DNA of 64,000 nucleotides, taken from assembly GCF_004522235.1 (NCBI RefSeq), contig NZ_SDLT01000032.1, positions 54,913 to 118,912 of the forward strand, given 5' to 3'. Made by a program: the position numbers and the translations under genes. Position 1 is the first letter of the stretch. Every line of letters begins with the position of its first letter. Below, one piece after another: positions 1-7,882 of the stretch. The stretch is from Amycolatopsis nivea. GTDB lineage: Bacteria; Actinomycetota; Actinomycetes; Mycobacteriales; Pseudonocardiaceae. The notes under the pieces were generated by a model that saw only the letters and a program-made list of their open reading frames with translations, made no database searches and had not been told where the DNA came from.

Positions 1-369
1 GCCGCGCCACAGGTTGAGCGCCTCGCGCAGCAGCACGACGCGCTTCTCGTCAGACGCGGTCCGGGCGGCGGTGACCAGCTCCTCGAAACGGGCCGCGTCG
101 ACGGTCGCCTCGGGCAGCCGGTAGCCGGACGGGGTGGAATCGAGCCGCGTGCCGACCCGGCGCAGCCGCGAGACGAGCGCCTGCAACGCGTTGGCCGTGG
201 CCGGCGGACGCGTCCCCCAGACGGCGTCGACCAGCTGCCCGGCCGAGACGACCCGGCCGGGCTCCAGCGCGAGGGCGCTCAGCAGCGTCCGCAATCGGGC
301 GCCGGTGATCTCGACCGCGGCACCGTCGTCGTTCCGGACCTCCAGCGGGCCCAGCAAGCCGATCCGCAC
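1..369 (-). CDS. BTAD/SARP-type transcriptional regulator, N-terminal part (cut by left edge)
   Basis: Reading leftwards from a GTG at 369, an open frame without stop runs off the window. Its 123 codons begin MRIGLLGPLEV and continue with LSALALEPGRVVSAGQLVDAVWG, the typical winged-helix (OmpR/PhoB-like) DNA-binding domain of SARP/AfsR-type activators, followed by the start of the helical BTAD domain (ALQALVSRLRR, then a stretch ending in REALNLWRG). Members of this family activate neighbouring genes, and larger ones carry an NB-ARC ATPase and TPR repeats; which type this is cannot be told because the C-terminal part lies outside the window. It is divergent from the TetR gene at 436, with about 66 bases between. 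The start is chosen because the family begins with this RxxLLGP strand. Confidence 0.75.
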   Translation of the reverse strand, partial: MRIGLLGPLEVRNDDGAAVEITGARLRTLLSALALEPGRVVSAGQLVDAVWGTRPPATANALQALVSRLRRVGTRLDSTPSGYRLPEATVDAARFEELVTAARTASDEKRVVLLREALNLWRG

Positions 370-435
370 CTGGTCGATGATGCCGCGCCGGCCCCCGTCC
401 CGTCCTCCGGGATCTCCCGGATATCCGGGCAATAA

Positions 436-1113
436 ATGCAGTCGACACCAAGTTTGCAGTCTGCTTCACTTTCCGGCGTGGGACTTCGAGAGCGGAAGAA
501 GCAGGAGACCGTGCGGCGCATCGCGGAAACCGCGCTGCGGATGTTCGTCGACCGCGGATTCGAGGCGGTGACGATCGCCGAGGTGGCCGAGGCCGCCGAC
601 GTCGCGGTCAACACCGTCTACAACCACTTCCGCGTCAAGGAAGACCTGGTGCTGCCGCCGTCGGAGGCGTCGGCGGGACGGCTGGCCGGGATCGTGCAGG
701 CGCGCGAGCCGGGAGTGTCCGCGGCGCGCGCGGTGCTGGACCGCCTGCGCGGCGAGATCGAGCAGCGCTCGCGGACGATCGGGCTCAGCCCGGGGTTCGG
801 CCGGGTGCTGCCGATGATGCTGGCCGCGCCCACGCTCGCCGCCCGGTTGCGGGAGCTCGGCGAGCAGATGGTCGCCGAACTCGCCGACCTGCTGGTCGCG
901 GAAACCGGTGCGGCGCAGGGCGATCCGGTGCCCGGCCTGGTCGCCGCGCAGATCGGGTGGGTGCACAGCCTGCTGTACGGCGAGATCGGCAAACGCACCG
1001 TCGCCGGCGAGCAGCCGGACGACATCGCGGAGGCGGCGCTCGCGCTCCTCGACGCGGTGGAAGGCCTGCTCAGCGAGCAAGTTCTGACTTATGCGACCCG
1101 GAAGGACGCCTGA
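436..1113 (+). CDS. TetR-family transcriptional regulator
   Basis: 225 residues. The N-terminal third carries the TetR helix-turn-helix: RRIAETALRMFVDRGFEAVTIAEVAEAADVAVNTVYNHF, with the typical VNTVYNHF recognition helix at about residues 55-63. The C-terminal ligand-binding domain is not recognisable to subfamily. It is likely a repressor of itself or of the divergent BTAD regulator. The ATG at 436 has no clear Shine-Dalgarno upstream (the preceding bases are AT-rich, ggcaataa), so the mRNA could be leaderless. The gene ends one base before the ATG of the next gene, so the two are probably co-transcribed. Confidence 0.85.
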   Translation: MQSTPSLQSASLSGVGLRERKKQETVRRIAETALRMFVDRGFEAVTIAEVAEAADVAVNTVYNHFRVKEDLVLPPSEASAGRLAGIVQAREPGVSAARAVLDRLRGEIEQRSRTIGLSPGFGRVLPMMLAAPTLAARLRELGEQMVAELADLLVAETGAAQGDPVPGLVAAQIGWVHSLLYGEIGKRTVAGEQPDDIAEAALALLDAVEGLLSEQVLTYATRKDA

Positions 1114-1114
1114 C

Positions 1115-1414
1115 ATGGACGCGTTCCGCGTAATCATCCGCGGCAAATTCGACGCTCTCGACGAGGCCGCCCGTGCTTCGCTCGAGGACAAAACCGACGT
1201 CGCCTTCACCGAGGAAGGCACCTTCACGCACGACGTCAACGCGACGGCGTTCACCTTCCGCTGCCAGGTCCCGGCCGGTCCGGACGACGACGAACGCGCC
1301 GCCAAAGACGGCGCGACCGCCGCGTTGGCCGCGCACGGCCTGCCGTACCGGGACCTGAACTACGCGGTCACCGACCTGCGGACGATCAAGATCCGGCGCA
1401 AGAACCGCCAGTGA
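1115..1414 (+). CDS. DUF6204-like small protein
   Basis: 99 residues, beginning MDAFRVIIRGKFD. The pattern FRVIIRGKFDxLDEAARASLED, then an acidic middle and a basic end (TIKIRRKNRQ), resembles the small actinobacterial DUF6204 family, whose function is unknown. I chose the ATG at 1115, directly after the stop of the TetR gene (TGAcATG), because the family begins at this MDxFRV strand. The 3' end overlaps the 3' end of the convergent kynureninase gene by 29 bases. No signal peptide or membrane segment. Assignment to the family is from memory of the sequence pattern and is tentative. Confidence 0.65.
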   Translation: MDAFRVIIRGKFDALDEAARASLEDKTDVAFTEEGTFTHDVNATAFTFRCQVPAGPDDDERAAKDGATAALAAHGLPYRDLNYAVTDLRTIKIRRKNRQ

Positions 1415-2684
1415 CCTCCGCCAGCGCGGTCGCCGCGCGCCAGCAGTCGTGGAAGGTGGAGTACATCGGCACCGGCGCGAGGCGGATGACGTCCGGACGG
1501 CGTGCGTCCGCGATAACGCCGTGCTGGGTCCGCAACGCGGCGCTGACGTCGTCGGCGTCCAACCCGTGCAGGCGGACGGAAAGCTGCGCACCCCGACGGT
1601 CCGGGTCGCGGGGTGTGAGCACCTCCAGCGGACGTCCCGCGCAGACCTCGTCGAGCAGCGTTTCGAGGTAACCGGTCAGCCGGATGCTCTTGGCGCGCAA
1701 CGCAGTCATGCCCACCGCGTCGAACATCTCCAGCGAGGCGCGCACCGGGGCCATCGCGAGGATCGGCGGGTTCGACAGCTGCCACGAGTCGGCGGTGTCG
1801 ACCGGCGTGACGGTCGGCTGCATCCGGAACCGCACGTCCGGGTCGGTGCTCCACCAGCCGGCCAGCTTCGGCAGCGAACGGTCCGCGAGATGCCGTTCGT
1901 GCACGAAGGCTCCGGCGATCGCACCCGGTCCGCTGTTGAGGTATTTGTAGGTGCACCAAGCGGCCCAGTCGACGTCCCAGTCGTGCAGCCGCAGCGGCAC
2001 ATTGCCCGCCGCGTGCGCGAGATCCCAGCCGACGATCGCTCCGGCGGCGTGCCCGGCGCGGGTGATCGCCGGGATGTCGAGCAGTTCCCCGCTGTAGTAA
2101 TTGACCCCGCCGAGCAGGACGAGCGCGACCCGATGTCCGTGCTCGGCGAGCCAGCCGGCGACGTCCTCGCTGCGCAACGTCGATTCCCCGGGACGCGGTG
2201 AAAGCCGGATGACGGCTTCGTCCGGGTCGTAGCCGTGGAACGCGACCTGGCTGCGCACCGCGTAGCTGTCGGAGGGAAAGGCGGTGTTCTCGATGACGAT
2301 CGCGTGCCGCTCCGGAGTCGGCCGGTAGAAGCTGACCATCATCAGGTGCAGGTTGACCGTCAGCGAGTTCATCATCACGACCTCGGCCGGGCGCGCGCCG
2401 ACGAGCCGCGCGGCTGGCTCGCGCAGCTGCTGGTGGTAGGAGACCCACGGACGCGCTGCCTCGACGTGGCCCTCGACGCCCAGCCGGGCCCAGTCGGCGA
2501 GTTCCGCGTCCAGTGCGGCGCGGGTCGCGGTCGGCTGCAGGCCGAGGGAATTCCCGGCGAAGTAGGCCGTCTCGGGGTAGCCGCCGCCGGTCGCGGGCGG
2601 AACGTGGAACTGCGCCCGCGACGTCGGCAACGGATCCTGGGCGTCGAGGTCGCGGGCGGCCGCTTCGGCGAGGGCCACGGTCAT
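1386..2684 (-). CDS. kynU: kynureninase
   Basis: 432 residues, close to the usual bacterial length. Kynureninase is a PLP enzyme that cleaves L-kynurenine to anthranilate and L-alanine in tryptophan catabolism; it is cytosolic. Visible landmarks are YFAGNSLGLQP near the N-terminus, GWDLAHAAGN (the Asp/His pair that contacts the PLP pyridine ring, about 221-224) and WCTYKYLNSGPG, where Lys247 should form the Schiff base. The start is the ATG at 2684 with a weak GGAG upstream. It is divergent from the permease at 2900 with a 215-base promoter region, which suggests uptake and use of tryptophan or kynurenine; no kynA or kynB lies in this window. Confidence 0.93.
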   Translation of the reverse strand: MTVALAEAAARDLDAQDPLPTSRAQFHVPPATGGGYPETAYFAGNSLGLQPTATRAALDAELADWARLGVEGHVEAARPWVSYHQQLREPAARLVGARPAEVVMMNSLTVNLHLMMVSFYRPTPERHAIVIENTAFPSDSYAVRSQVAFHGYDPDEAVIRLSPRPGESTLRSEDVAGWLAEHGHRVALVLLGGVNYYSGELLDIPAITRAGHAAGAIVGWDLAHAAGNVPLRLHDWDVDWAAWCTYKYLNSGPGAIAGAFVHERHLADRSLPKLAGWWSTDPDVRFRMQPTVTPVDTADSWQLSNPPILAMAPVRASLEMFDAVGMTALRAKSIRLTGYLETLLDEVCAGRPLEVLTPRDPDRRGAQLSVRLHGLDADDVSAALRTQHGVIADARRPDVIRLAPVPMYSTFHDCWRAATALAEVTGGSCAGS

Positions 2685-2899
2685 GGGAACTCCACAAAGT
2701 CGGCGAAGGAACGCTTCTCATCGTTCTTGCCGGACGCCATGCCCGTCCAATGCCTGATTTGCTCGTTCCCATGCCTGCCCGGCTATCCCGAGGTATTCCC
2801 GAACGGCTATGTCCGGGCGGGCATTCGGTATTTCCGAAGCGTCGCGGATTGGGTCACGCTGTGCCGACCGACAACGGCCAGCAGGAGGCAGTGATCACG

Positions 2900-4228
2900 A
2901 TGCCGACCGAAGCAGAAGCGAACCTCAAGCGAAGCATCTCCCTCTTCCAAGCCGTCGGAGTCTCGTTCCACCAGGTAGTGGGCGGCGGGGTCGTCGCGTT
3001 GATGGGCACCGCCATCGCGCTGACCGGGGCCGGCGCGCCGATCGCCTTCGCCATCGCGGCGCTCGCGGTGATCGTCTATTCGCTGCCGATCGCGTCGCTC
3101 GGCAGCGCGATGCCGGTCACCGGCGGCCGCTACACCTACGCCGCGCGGCTGGTCTCGCCTGGTGCCGGATTCGCGTCGATGTGGCTGTCCGCCGTGTCGG
3201 TCATCCAGCTCAGCCTGATGGCGCTGGCCGGGGCGAACTACGTCAGCGCGCTCGTGCCGGGCGTTCCGGTGCGGCCGCTGGCGATCGCGCTGATCACGGT
3301 GTTCTTCCTGACCAACCTGGCGGGCGCGACGTTCTCCAGCCGGGTCGGCATCGTGCTCGCGGTCGTCATGCTCGCCGCCTTCCTGCTGTACGGGATCGCC
3401 GGAATCGGGCAGGTGCGCCTGAGCGAGTTCGCGAACCTGACCCCGCACGGCATCAGCGGCCTGCTCAACGCGGCGGCCATGCTCACCTTCGCCACCACCG
3501 GTGCGTTCCTGATCGCCGACATCGGCGGCGAGATGAAGCGGCCGGGACGCGACATCCCGCTGTCCGTCGTCGGCGGCACTCTCGTCGCGGCGGTGATCTA
3601 CGTGGTCGTGGCGATCCCGTCGGTGGGCGTGCTCGGCGCGGCGGCGTCGGCGGGCAAGCCGATGTCGGACGTCGCCCGCCACATCCTTTCCCCGGGCGGT
3701 TTCGCGTTCTTCATCCTCGGCGGCGCGATGGCGTCGGTGATCGGACACATCAATTCGCTGCTGCTGGCCGCGACGAAACCCGTGCTGGCCGCGACCGGCG
3801 ACGGCTGGCTGCCCGCCGGGCTCGGCGCGGTGAACCGCCGGTTCGGCACCCCGCACTGGCTGCTGGCGATCCTCTACCTGATCGGCGTGGTCCCGGTGCT
3901 CGCCGGCTTCAGCGTCGCGAACATCGCGGCCATGACGTCGATCGTCACCGGGCCGTTGCTCACCCTGCTGATCATCGCGTCGTGGCGGGTGCGCCGGCAG
4001 CGTCCGGAACTGCACGCGGCGGCCCCGTTCCGGATGCGCCGGACGTCGCACGCCGTGCTGTCCGTGCTCGGCGTCGCGATCCTCGGGGTGCAGACTTGGT
4101 TGCTGCTCAAGCAGATCACCCTGCCGGCGCTGCTCGCGCTGGCAGCCTGGAGCGTGCTGGGGCTCGTCGTGTGGCTGGCGCGCCGGTCGCGAACTGTTTC
4201 CTTCAACCTCGAAAGCGAGTACGCATGA
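2900..4228 (+). CDS. APC-family amino-acid permease
   Basis: 442 residues with about 12 hydrophobic segments. The N-terminal ISLFQAVGVSFHQVVGGGVVALMG is the first helix with the glycine-rich unwound substrate-binding loop of APC transporters; GALMGTAIALTGAGAPIAFAIAAL and PVTGGRYTYAARLVSP follow the usual order. It is expected to import an amino acid or related metabolite by cation coupling. ATG at 2900 is preferred over GTG at 2891 because GGAGG at 2884-2888 is 11 bases from the ATG but only 2 from the GTG. It overlaps the next gene by 4 bases (ATGA). Divergent placement next to kynureninase makes an aromatic amino acid or kynurenine a plausible substrate; this is inference. Confidence 0.88.
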   Translation: MPTEAEANLKRSISLFQAVGVSFHQVVGGGVVALMGTAIALTGAGAPIAFAIAALAVIVYSLPIASLGSAMPVTGGRYTYAARLVSPGAGFASMWLSAVSVIQLSLMALAGANYVSALVPGVPVRPLAIALITVFFLTNLAGATFSSRVGIVLAVVMLAAFLLYGIAGIGQVRLSEFANLTPHGISGLLNAAAMLTFATTGAFLIADIGGEMKRPGRDIPLSVVGGTLVAAVIYVVVAIPSVGVLGAAASAGKPMSDVARHILSPGGFAFFILGGAMASVIGHINSLLLAATKPVLAATGDGWLPAGLGAVNRRFGTPHWLLAILYLIGVVPVLAGFSVANIAAMTSIVTGPLLTLLIIASWRVRRQRPELHAAAPFRMRRTSHAVLSVLGVAILGVQTWLLLKQITLPALLALAAWSVLGLVVWLARRSRTVSFNLESEYA

Positions 4229-5064
4229 CCACGCAGCTCATCCTCCTGGGCACGGCGGGCGGTCCCGCTCCGAAACGCACCCGGAGCGCTCCCGCGCAGG
4301 CGATCGTCGTCAACGGAGCCGCTTACGTGATCGACTGTGGCAACGGCGTGGCCCGGCAGCTGGTGCACGCGGGCATCCCGCTCGACTCGCTGCGCGCGGT
4401 CGGCATCACGCACCACCACTCCGACCACAACGCCGATTACGGCAACCTCTACCTGCTGGCCTGGGCCGCCAACCTGGAACGGCGGGTCCCGGCGTTCGGC
4501 CCGCCGCCGCTCGCCGAGATGACCCGGCATTTCCTGGCACTGAACCGCTTCGACATCGACACGCGGGTCGGCGACGAGGGTCTGCGCCCGTTGGATGAAC
4601 TGCTCGACCCGCACGAGGTCACCGGGGACGGCGTGGTCTTCGAGGACGAGAACGTCCGGATCACCGCGGCCCGCGTGGATCACCCGCCGATCGTGGACGC
4701 GTTCGCCTACCGCGTGGACACAGCGGACCGGTCAATCGTGATTTCCGGCGACACCGCACCGTGCGAGAACCTGGTGCGGTTGGCAGCTGGTGCGGATGTG
4801 CTGGTGCATGAGGTCATGTACGTGCCCGCGGTGGACGCCATGGTGAGCCGCTACAACGGCACGACGCTGCGGGATCACCTGCTGGCGAGCCACACGAGTG
4901 TCGAGCGAGTCGGTGCGTTGGCCAAGGAAGCGGGCGTCGGGACGCTCGTGCTGTCGCATTTCGTCCCGACCGACGCCGACATCGCCGACGAGGTGTGGCA
5001 CGACCACGCCGCTGCCGGGTTCGACGGCGAGGTCGTCGTCGGGAAAGACCTGCTGCGCCTCTGA
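4225..5064 (+). CDS. MBL-fold metallo-hydrolase (RNase Z/arylsulfatase-like)
   Basis: 279 residues. The metallo-beta-lactamase fold is shown by ITHHHSDHNADYG (the HxHxDH zinc motif, here HHHSDH, about residues 54-59), by ISGDTAPCENL (the metal-bridging Asp) and by the late LVLSHFVPTDA histidine. The pattern LILLGTAGGPAP at the N-terminus and the conserved ISGDT belong to the RNase Z/AtsA-like branch of the family rather than to true beta-lactamases. There is no signal peptide. It is translationally coupled to the upstream permease (ATGA overlap), so it probably acts on an imported compound, perhaps as a lactonase, amidase or esterase; the substrate cannot be read from sequence. Confidence 0.85.
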   Translation: MTTQLILLGTAGGPAPKRTRSAPAQAIVVNGAAYVIDCGNGVARQLVHAGIPLDSLRAVGITHHHSDHNADYGNLYLLAWAANLERRVPAFGPPPLAEMTRHFLALNRFDIDTRVGDEGLRPLDELLDPHEVTGDGVVFEDENVRITAARVDHPPIVDAFAYRVDTADRSIVISGDTAPCENLVRLAAGADVLVHEVMYVPAVDAMVSRYNGTTLRDHLLASHTSVERVGALAKEAGVGTLVLSHFVPTDADIADEVWHDHAAAGFDGEVVVGKDLLRL

Positions 5065-5127
5065 CCGGATCGGGCCGAAGTCGCGTCGTTCCCCGGGTTC
5101 AGCACGCTTCGTACCTACAGTGGCCAG

Positions 5128-5691
5128 GTGACTACGCCTGCCGAGGACCAGCGCGACCACGTGATGGCGCGCGCGTCCGCGCTCCGCCGCGAGCTTCGTG
5201 CGGGTCTGGCGCAGCTGCCGGACCAGGCGGAAGACGAACGCACGCAGACGCTCGACGCCTTGGTCGAGCGGGCGGAGGCGCTGCTGAGCACCGAGAAGGA
5301 GGTCGACGCGGCCGTCGAGCAGGTGCGGCTCGCCCGGTTGGAGGCGAAGCGTGGGAAGGTGCAGCGGACGACGCTGTACCTGGCGGTCGCGCCGGTCGCG
5401 GTCGGGATGGTGAGCGGGGCGATGATGCTGTTCGGCGCGCTCAACGCGGTCTGGCTGCTGCTCGCGTTGCCGCTGCTGGGCGCCGGACTGCGGATCGCGT
5501 TCGGGCCGCTCGGGCCGACGCCGCTGATGGTCAACCGGCGGCAGCGGGCCGCGTACAGCGGGGCGCTGGCCGCGATCTTCACCGCGGCCGCGCTCATCGG
5601 GACTGGGCCGACGGCCCAGCCGATCGTGGTCGTTCTGGCCGCGCTCACCACGGTGGCGACCGTGGCGTTTCTGGTGCAGGAGGCGCGGTGA
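5128..5691 (+). CDS. membrane protein with N-terminal coiled coil
   Basis: 187 residues. The first 80 residues are charged and helical (RRELRAGLAQLPDQAEDERTQTL, then KEVDAAVEQVRLARLEAKRGK), likely a coiled coil. They are followed by four hydrophobic segments between about 85 and 183. The family is not recognised. It starts with GTG at 5128 and its stop overlaps the GTG of the next gene (GTGA), so the two are co-translated and probably form one complex: a membrane anchor and a cytosolic coiled-coil protein. Confidence 0.7.
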   Translation: MTTPAEDQRDHVMARASALRRELRAGLAQLPDQAEDERTQTLDALVERAEALLSTEKEVDAAVEQVRLARLEAKRGKVQRTTLYLAVAPVAVGMVSGAMMLFGALNAVWLLLALPLLGAGLRIAFGPLGPTPLMVNRRQRAAYSGALAAIFTAAALIGTGPTAQPIVVVLAALTTVATVAFLVQEAR

Positions 5692-6677
5692 CCTACTCCG
5701 AGTACTACCGCGACACCGAGTACTACCCCGCCGAGGAGGGGCCAGAAGCCGATCCGGAACTGGTCGCCCTCACCGACACTGTCGGCGGGATGCAGGAGAC
5801 CGTCGACGATCTGGAAAACCGCACCGTCCGCGAGCTTTCCGAACTGCGCGAGACGGTCGAGTCGTTCACCGAAACCCATTCCCGGCACGAAACCCGGCTG
5901 GACCACACGGCCCGGCAGCTCGAACGGCTCCGGCAGCGGTTGCTGGTGCTCGAACGCGCGGTCCGGGTGTCGGAGAAGGTGCCGGTGGTCGACCTGGACG
6001 ACGTCGGCCCGCGGCTGCGGCAGCTCGCCGCGGAGGCGGAGCGGCGGCACAGTCTGGCCGCGCAGCTGCTCACGCCGAGCCAGCGCCGGCCGTACGAAGA
6101 GGACGTCGCGCGGCTGCCGCAGGCACGGGAAGTGCTGGCGCAGAGCGAGGAAGCGCTGATCGCCGTGCTGGAGGTGCTGGCGAAAGCCGAGCGTGGCACG
6201 CCGGAACGGGACGACGCGGAGTCGCGACTGTCCGAAGTGGTCGCTCGACGGCGCGGTGTGCTGGATCGCCAGCTGCCCGCCGCGCAGCAGGATGCCGAAG
6301 CGGCGCACCAGGTTCTGGCCGCGGACGAGGTGACGCGGACCCGGGTGCTGCCGCAGATCGAGAAGTGCGAGCGGGATTGGGAAGAACTGCATTCCCGGCT
6401 GCGCGAGCGGATCACCGACGCGATCGGGTCGAGCGCGTTGCTGCCGGTGTGGTTCACGCACGCGTTCGGAGTCGCGCCGCCGTCCGGTGCGGCGGGGGAC
6501 AAGTGGATCCGCGCGGCGACGTCCGCCCTGGCCTACCGGGTGACGCACGGCGTGGTCGATCCCGCGCTGCCGCTGGGCGAGCCGCCGCCGTCGGACACCG
6601 ACTGGACGGAACCGAAGTGGTCCTGGCGCGCCCGGCTGGAGAACGACATCGAGGAACTCGACCTCGGCGTGGATTAA
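5688..6677 (+). CDS. coiled-coil protein of unknown function
   Basis: 329 residues. An acidic, tyrosine-rich start (SEYYRDTEYYPAEEG) is followed by a long predicted coiled coil: MQETVDDLENRTVRELSEL, ERLRQRLLVLERAV and QLAAEAERRHSLAAQLL to about residue 240. A compact C-terminal part contains conserved-looking WFTHAFG and WSWRARLE. No membrane segment or signal. The GTG start overlaps the stop of the upstream membrane protein by four bases. I know no function; the pair could be an envelope or cell-shape factor, but nothing in the sequence proves it. Its 3' end overlaps the convergent acetyltransferase by 4 bases. Confidence 0.7.
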   Translation: MTYSEYYRDTEYYPAEEGPEADPELVALTDTVGGMQETVDDLENRTVRELSELRETVESFTETHSRHETRLDHTARQLERLRQRLLVLERAVRVSEKVPVVDLDDVGPRLRQLAAEAERRHSLAAQLLTPSQRRPYEEDVARLPQAREVLAQSEEALIAVLEVLAKAERGTPERDDAESRLSEVVARRRGVLDRQLPAAQQDAEAAHQVLAADEVTRTRVLPQIEKCERDWEELHSRLRERITDAIGSSALLPVWFTHAFGVAPPSGAAGDKWIRAATSALAYRVTHGVVDPALPLGEPPPSDTDWTEPKWSWRARLENDIEELDLGVD

Positions 6678-7195
6678 CGCGGTTCTTCCGGTGTGTCGTC
6701 GGAGGCGGGGACGAGTTCTCGCTGCATCCAGGTGACATCGCGCCAGGCACCGTGTTTCCAGCCGATCCGCCGCCAAGTCCCGATGAGTTCGAAGCCCATC
6801 GCCTTGTGCAGTCCGACGCTGGGTTCGTTCGGCTGGGTCATGCCGGCCACCGCCATCCGGAAGCCGCGTTCGGCAAGCCGGGCGAAAAGGGCTTCGTACA
6901 AGGCTTTCCCGCCACCCGCGCGCCGCCGATCCTGCGCCAGGTAGACGCTGACCTCGCACGACCAACGGTAGGCGGCGCGCTCCTTGTACGGGCTGCCGTA
7001 CGCGTACCCGACCACCTCGCCGTCGATTTCCAGCACCAGCCACGCGTACGACTTCGTCGCCTTCGCGATCCGGGCGGCCATCTCCGTCGGTGTCGGCGGT
7101 TCGGTCTCGAAGCTGATCGTGGTGTCCCGGACGTACGGCGCGTAGATCGCCGCGCACGCCTCGGCGTCCCGTTCTTCGGCAGGTCGGATCAACAT
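6674..7195 (-). CDS. GNAT acetyltransferase, phosphinothricin-acetyltransferase-like
   Basis: 173 residues from ATG 7195. The pattern MLIRPAEERDAEACAAIYAPYVRDTTISFETEPPT at the N-terminus and YAYGSPYKERAAYRWSCEVSVYL are typical of the PAT/bar group, which N-acetylates phosphinothricin-like or methionine sulfone-type amino acids with acetyl-CoA. The acetyl-CoA loop is RRRAGGGKALYEALFARL, a slightly divergent Q/RxxGxG/A. The longer GTG start at 7213 would add six residues; the ATG fits the family start better. It is divergent from the XRE-cupin regulator at 7238, and tatagtcgac in the short intergenic region could supply a -10 element to one of them. Confidence 0.82.
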   Translation of the reverse strand: MLIRPAEERDAEACAAIYAPYVRDTTISFETEPPTPTEMAARIAKATKSYAWLVLEIDGEVVGYAYGSPYKERAAYRWSCEVSVYLAQDRRRAGGGKALYEALFARLAERGFRMAVAGMTQPNEPSVGLHKAMGFELIGTWRRIGWKHGAWRDVTWMQRELVPASDDTPEEPR

Positions 7196-7237
7196 GTCCC
7201 CGATAGTAGACACGATCCGCTGCTATAGTCGACCACT

Positions 7238-7798
7238 GTGACCGATCCCCTCTCCGCCTCGCTCGCCGCGGCGGTGCGCGAAGCCCGGCAGGACCGTGCC
7301 CTGTCCGCGGGCGTGCTCGCCGAACGTTCCGGAGTTTCCCGTGCCATGATCGGGAAAATCGAACGCGGCGAAGCGCAGCCGACGGCGGTGCTGCTGAGCC
7401 GGCTCGCCACCGCGCTCGGGCTCACGCTGTCCGAGCTCATCGCCCGCGCGGAGGGCGACGACGACCGCCGCCTCGCGCGTCGTGAGGACCAGCCGACCTG
7501 GCAGGACCCGGTCACCGGCTACGTGCGCCGCGCGGTCTCGCCGCCCGGGCACGGGGCTGCCGAGCTGGTGGAAATCGAGCTGCCGCCCGGCGCGAAAGCC
7601 GGATTTCCGGCCAGCTCCTACGCCTTCGCCGAGCACCAGGTCTGGGTGCTGTCCGGCCAGCTGCGGTTCCACGAAGGCGACGTCGTGCACGAACTCGCCG
7701 CGGGCGACTGCCTCCAGCTCGGCCGACCGGTCGACTGCGCGTACGAGAACCCCGGCGCTGAGCCGTGCCGCTACCTGGTGGTGCTCACCAAAGTGTGA
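7238..7798 (+). CDS. XRE-family regulator with C-terminal cupin domain
   Basis: 186 residues. An N-terminal Cro/CI-type helix-turn-helix covers about residues 8-65 (SAGVLAERSGVSRAMIGKIERGEAQPTAVLLSRLATALG). A cupin barrel follows at about 105-185, with the paired-strand signature VLSGQLRFHEGDVVHELAAGDCLQL. Such XRE-cupin proteins sense a small ligand through the cupin and repress nearby transport or catabolic genes. It lies just upstream of an MFS exporter on the same strand (84 bases between), which is the most likely target, and divergent from the acetyltransferase. Confidence 0.85.
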   Translation: MTDPLSASLAAAVREARQDRALSAGVLAERSGVSRAMIGKIERGEAQPTAVLLSRLATALGLTLSELIARAEGDDDRRLARREDQPTWQDPVTGYVRRAVSPPGHGAAELVEIELPPGAKAGFPASSYAFAEHQVWVLSGQLRFHEGDVVHELAAGDCLQLGRPVDCAYENPGAEPCRYLVVLTKV

Positions 7799-7882
7799 CC
7801 CAGTTCACGCCTTGTTTGTCTGATTACCGGGGTCTCCCGCCCGGACATGATGCGACCGCACAGCATCCGGGAGGAGAAGCAA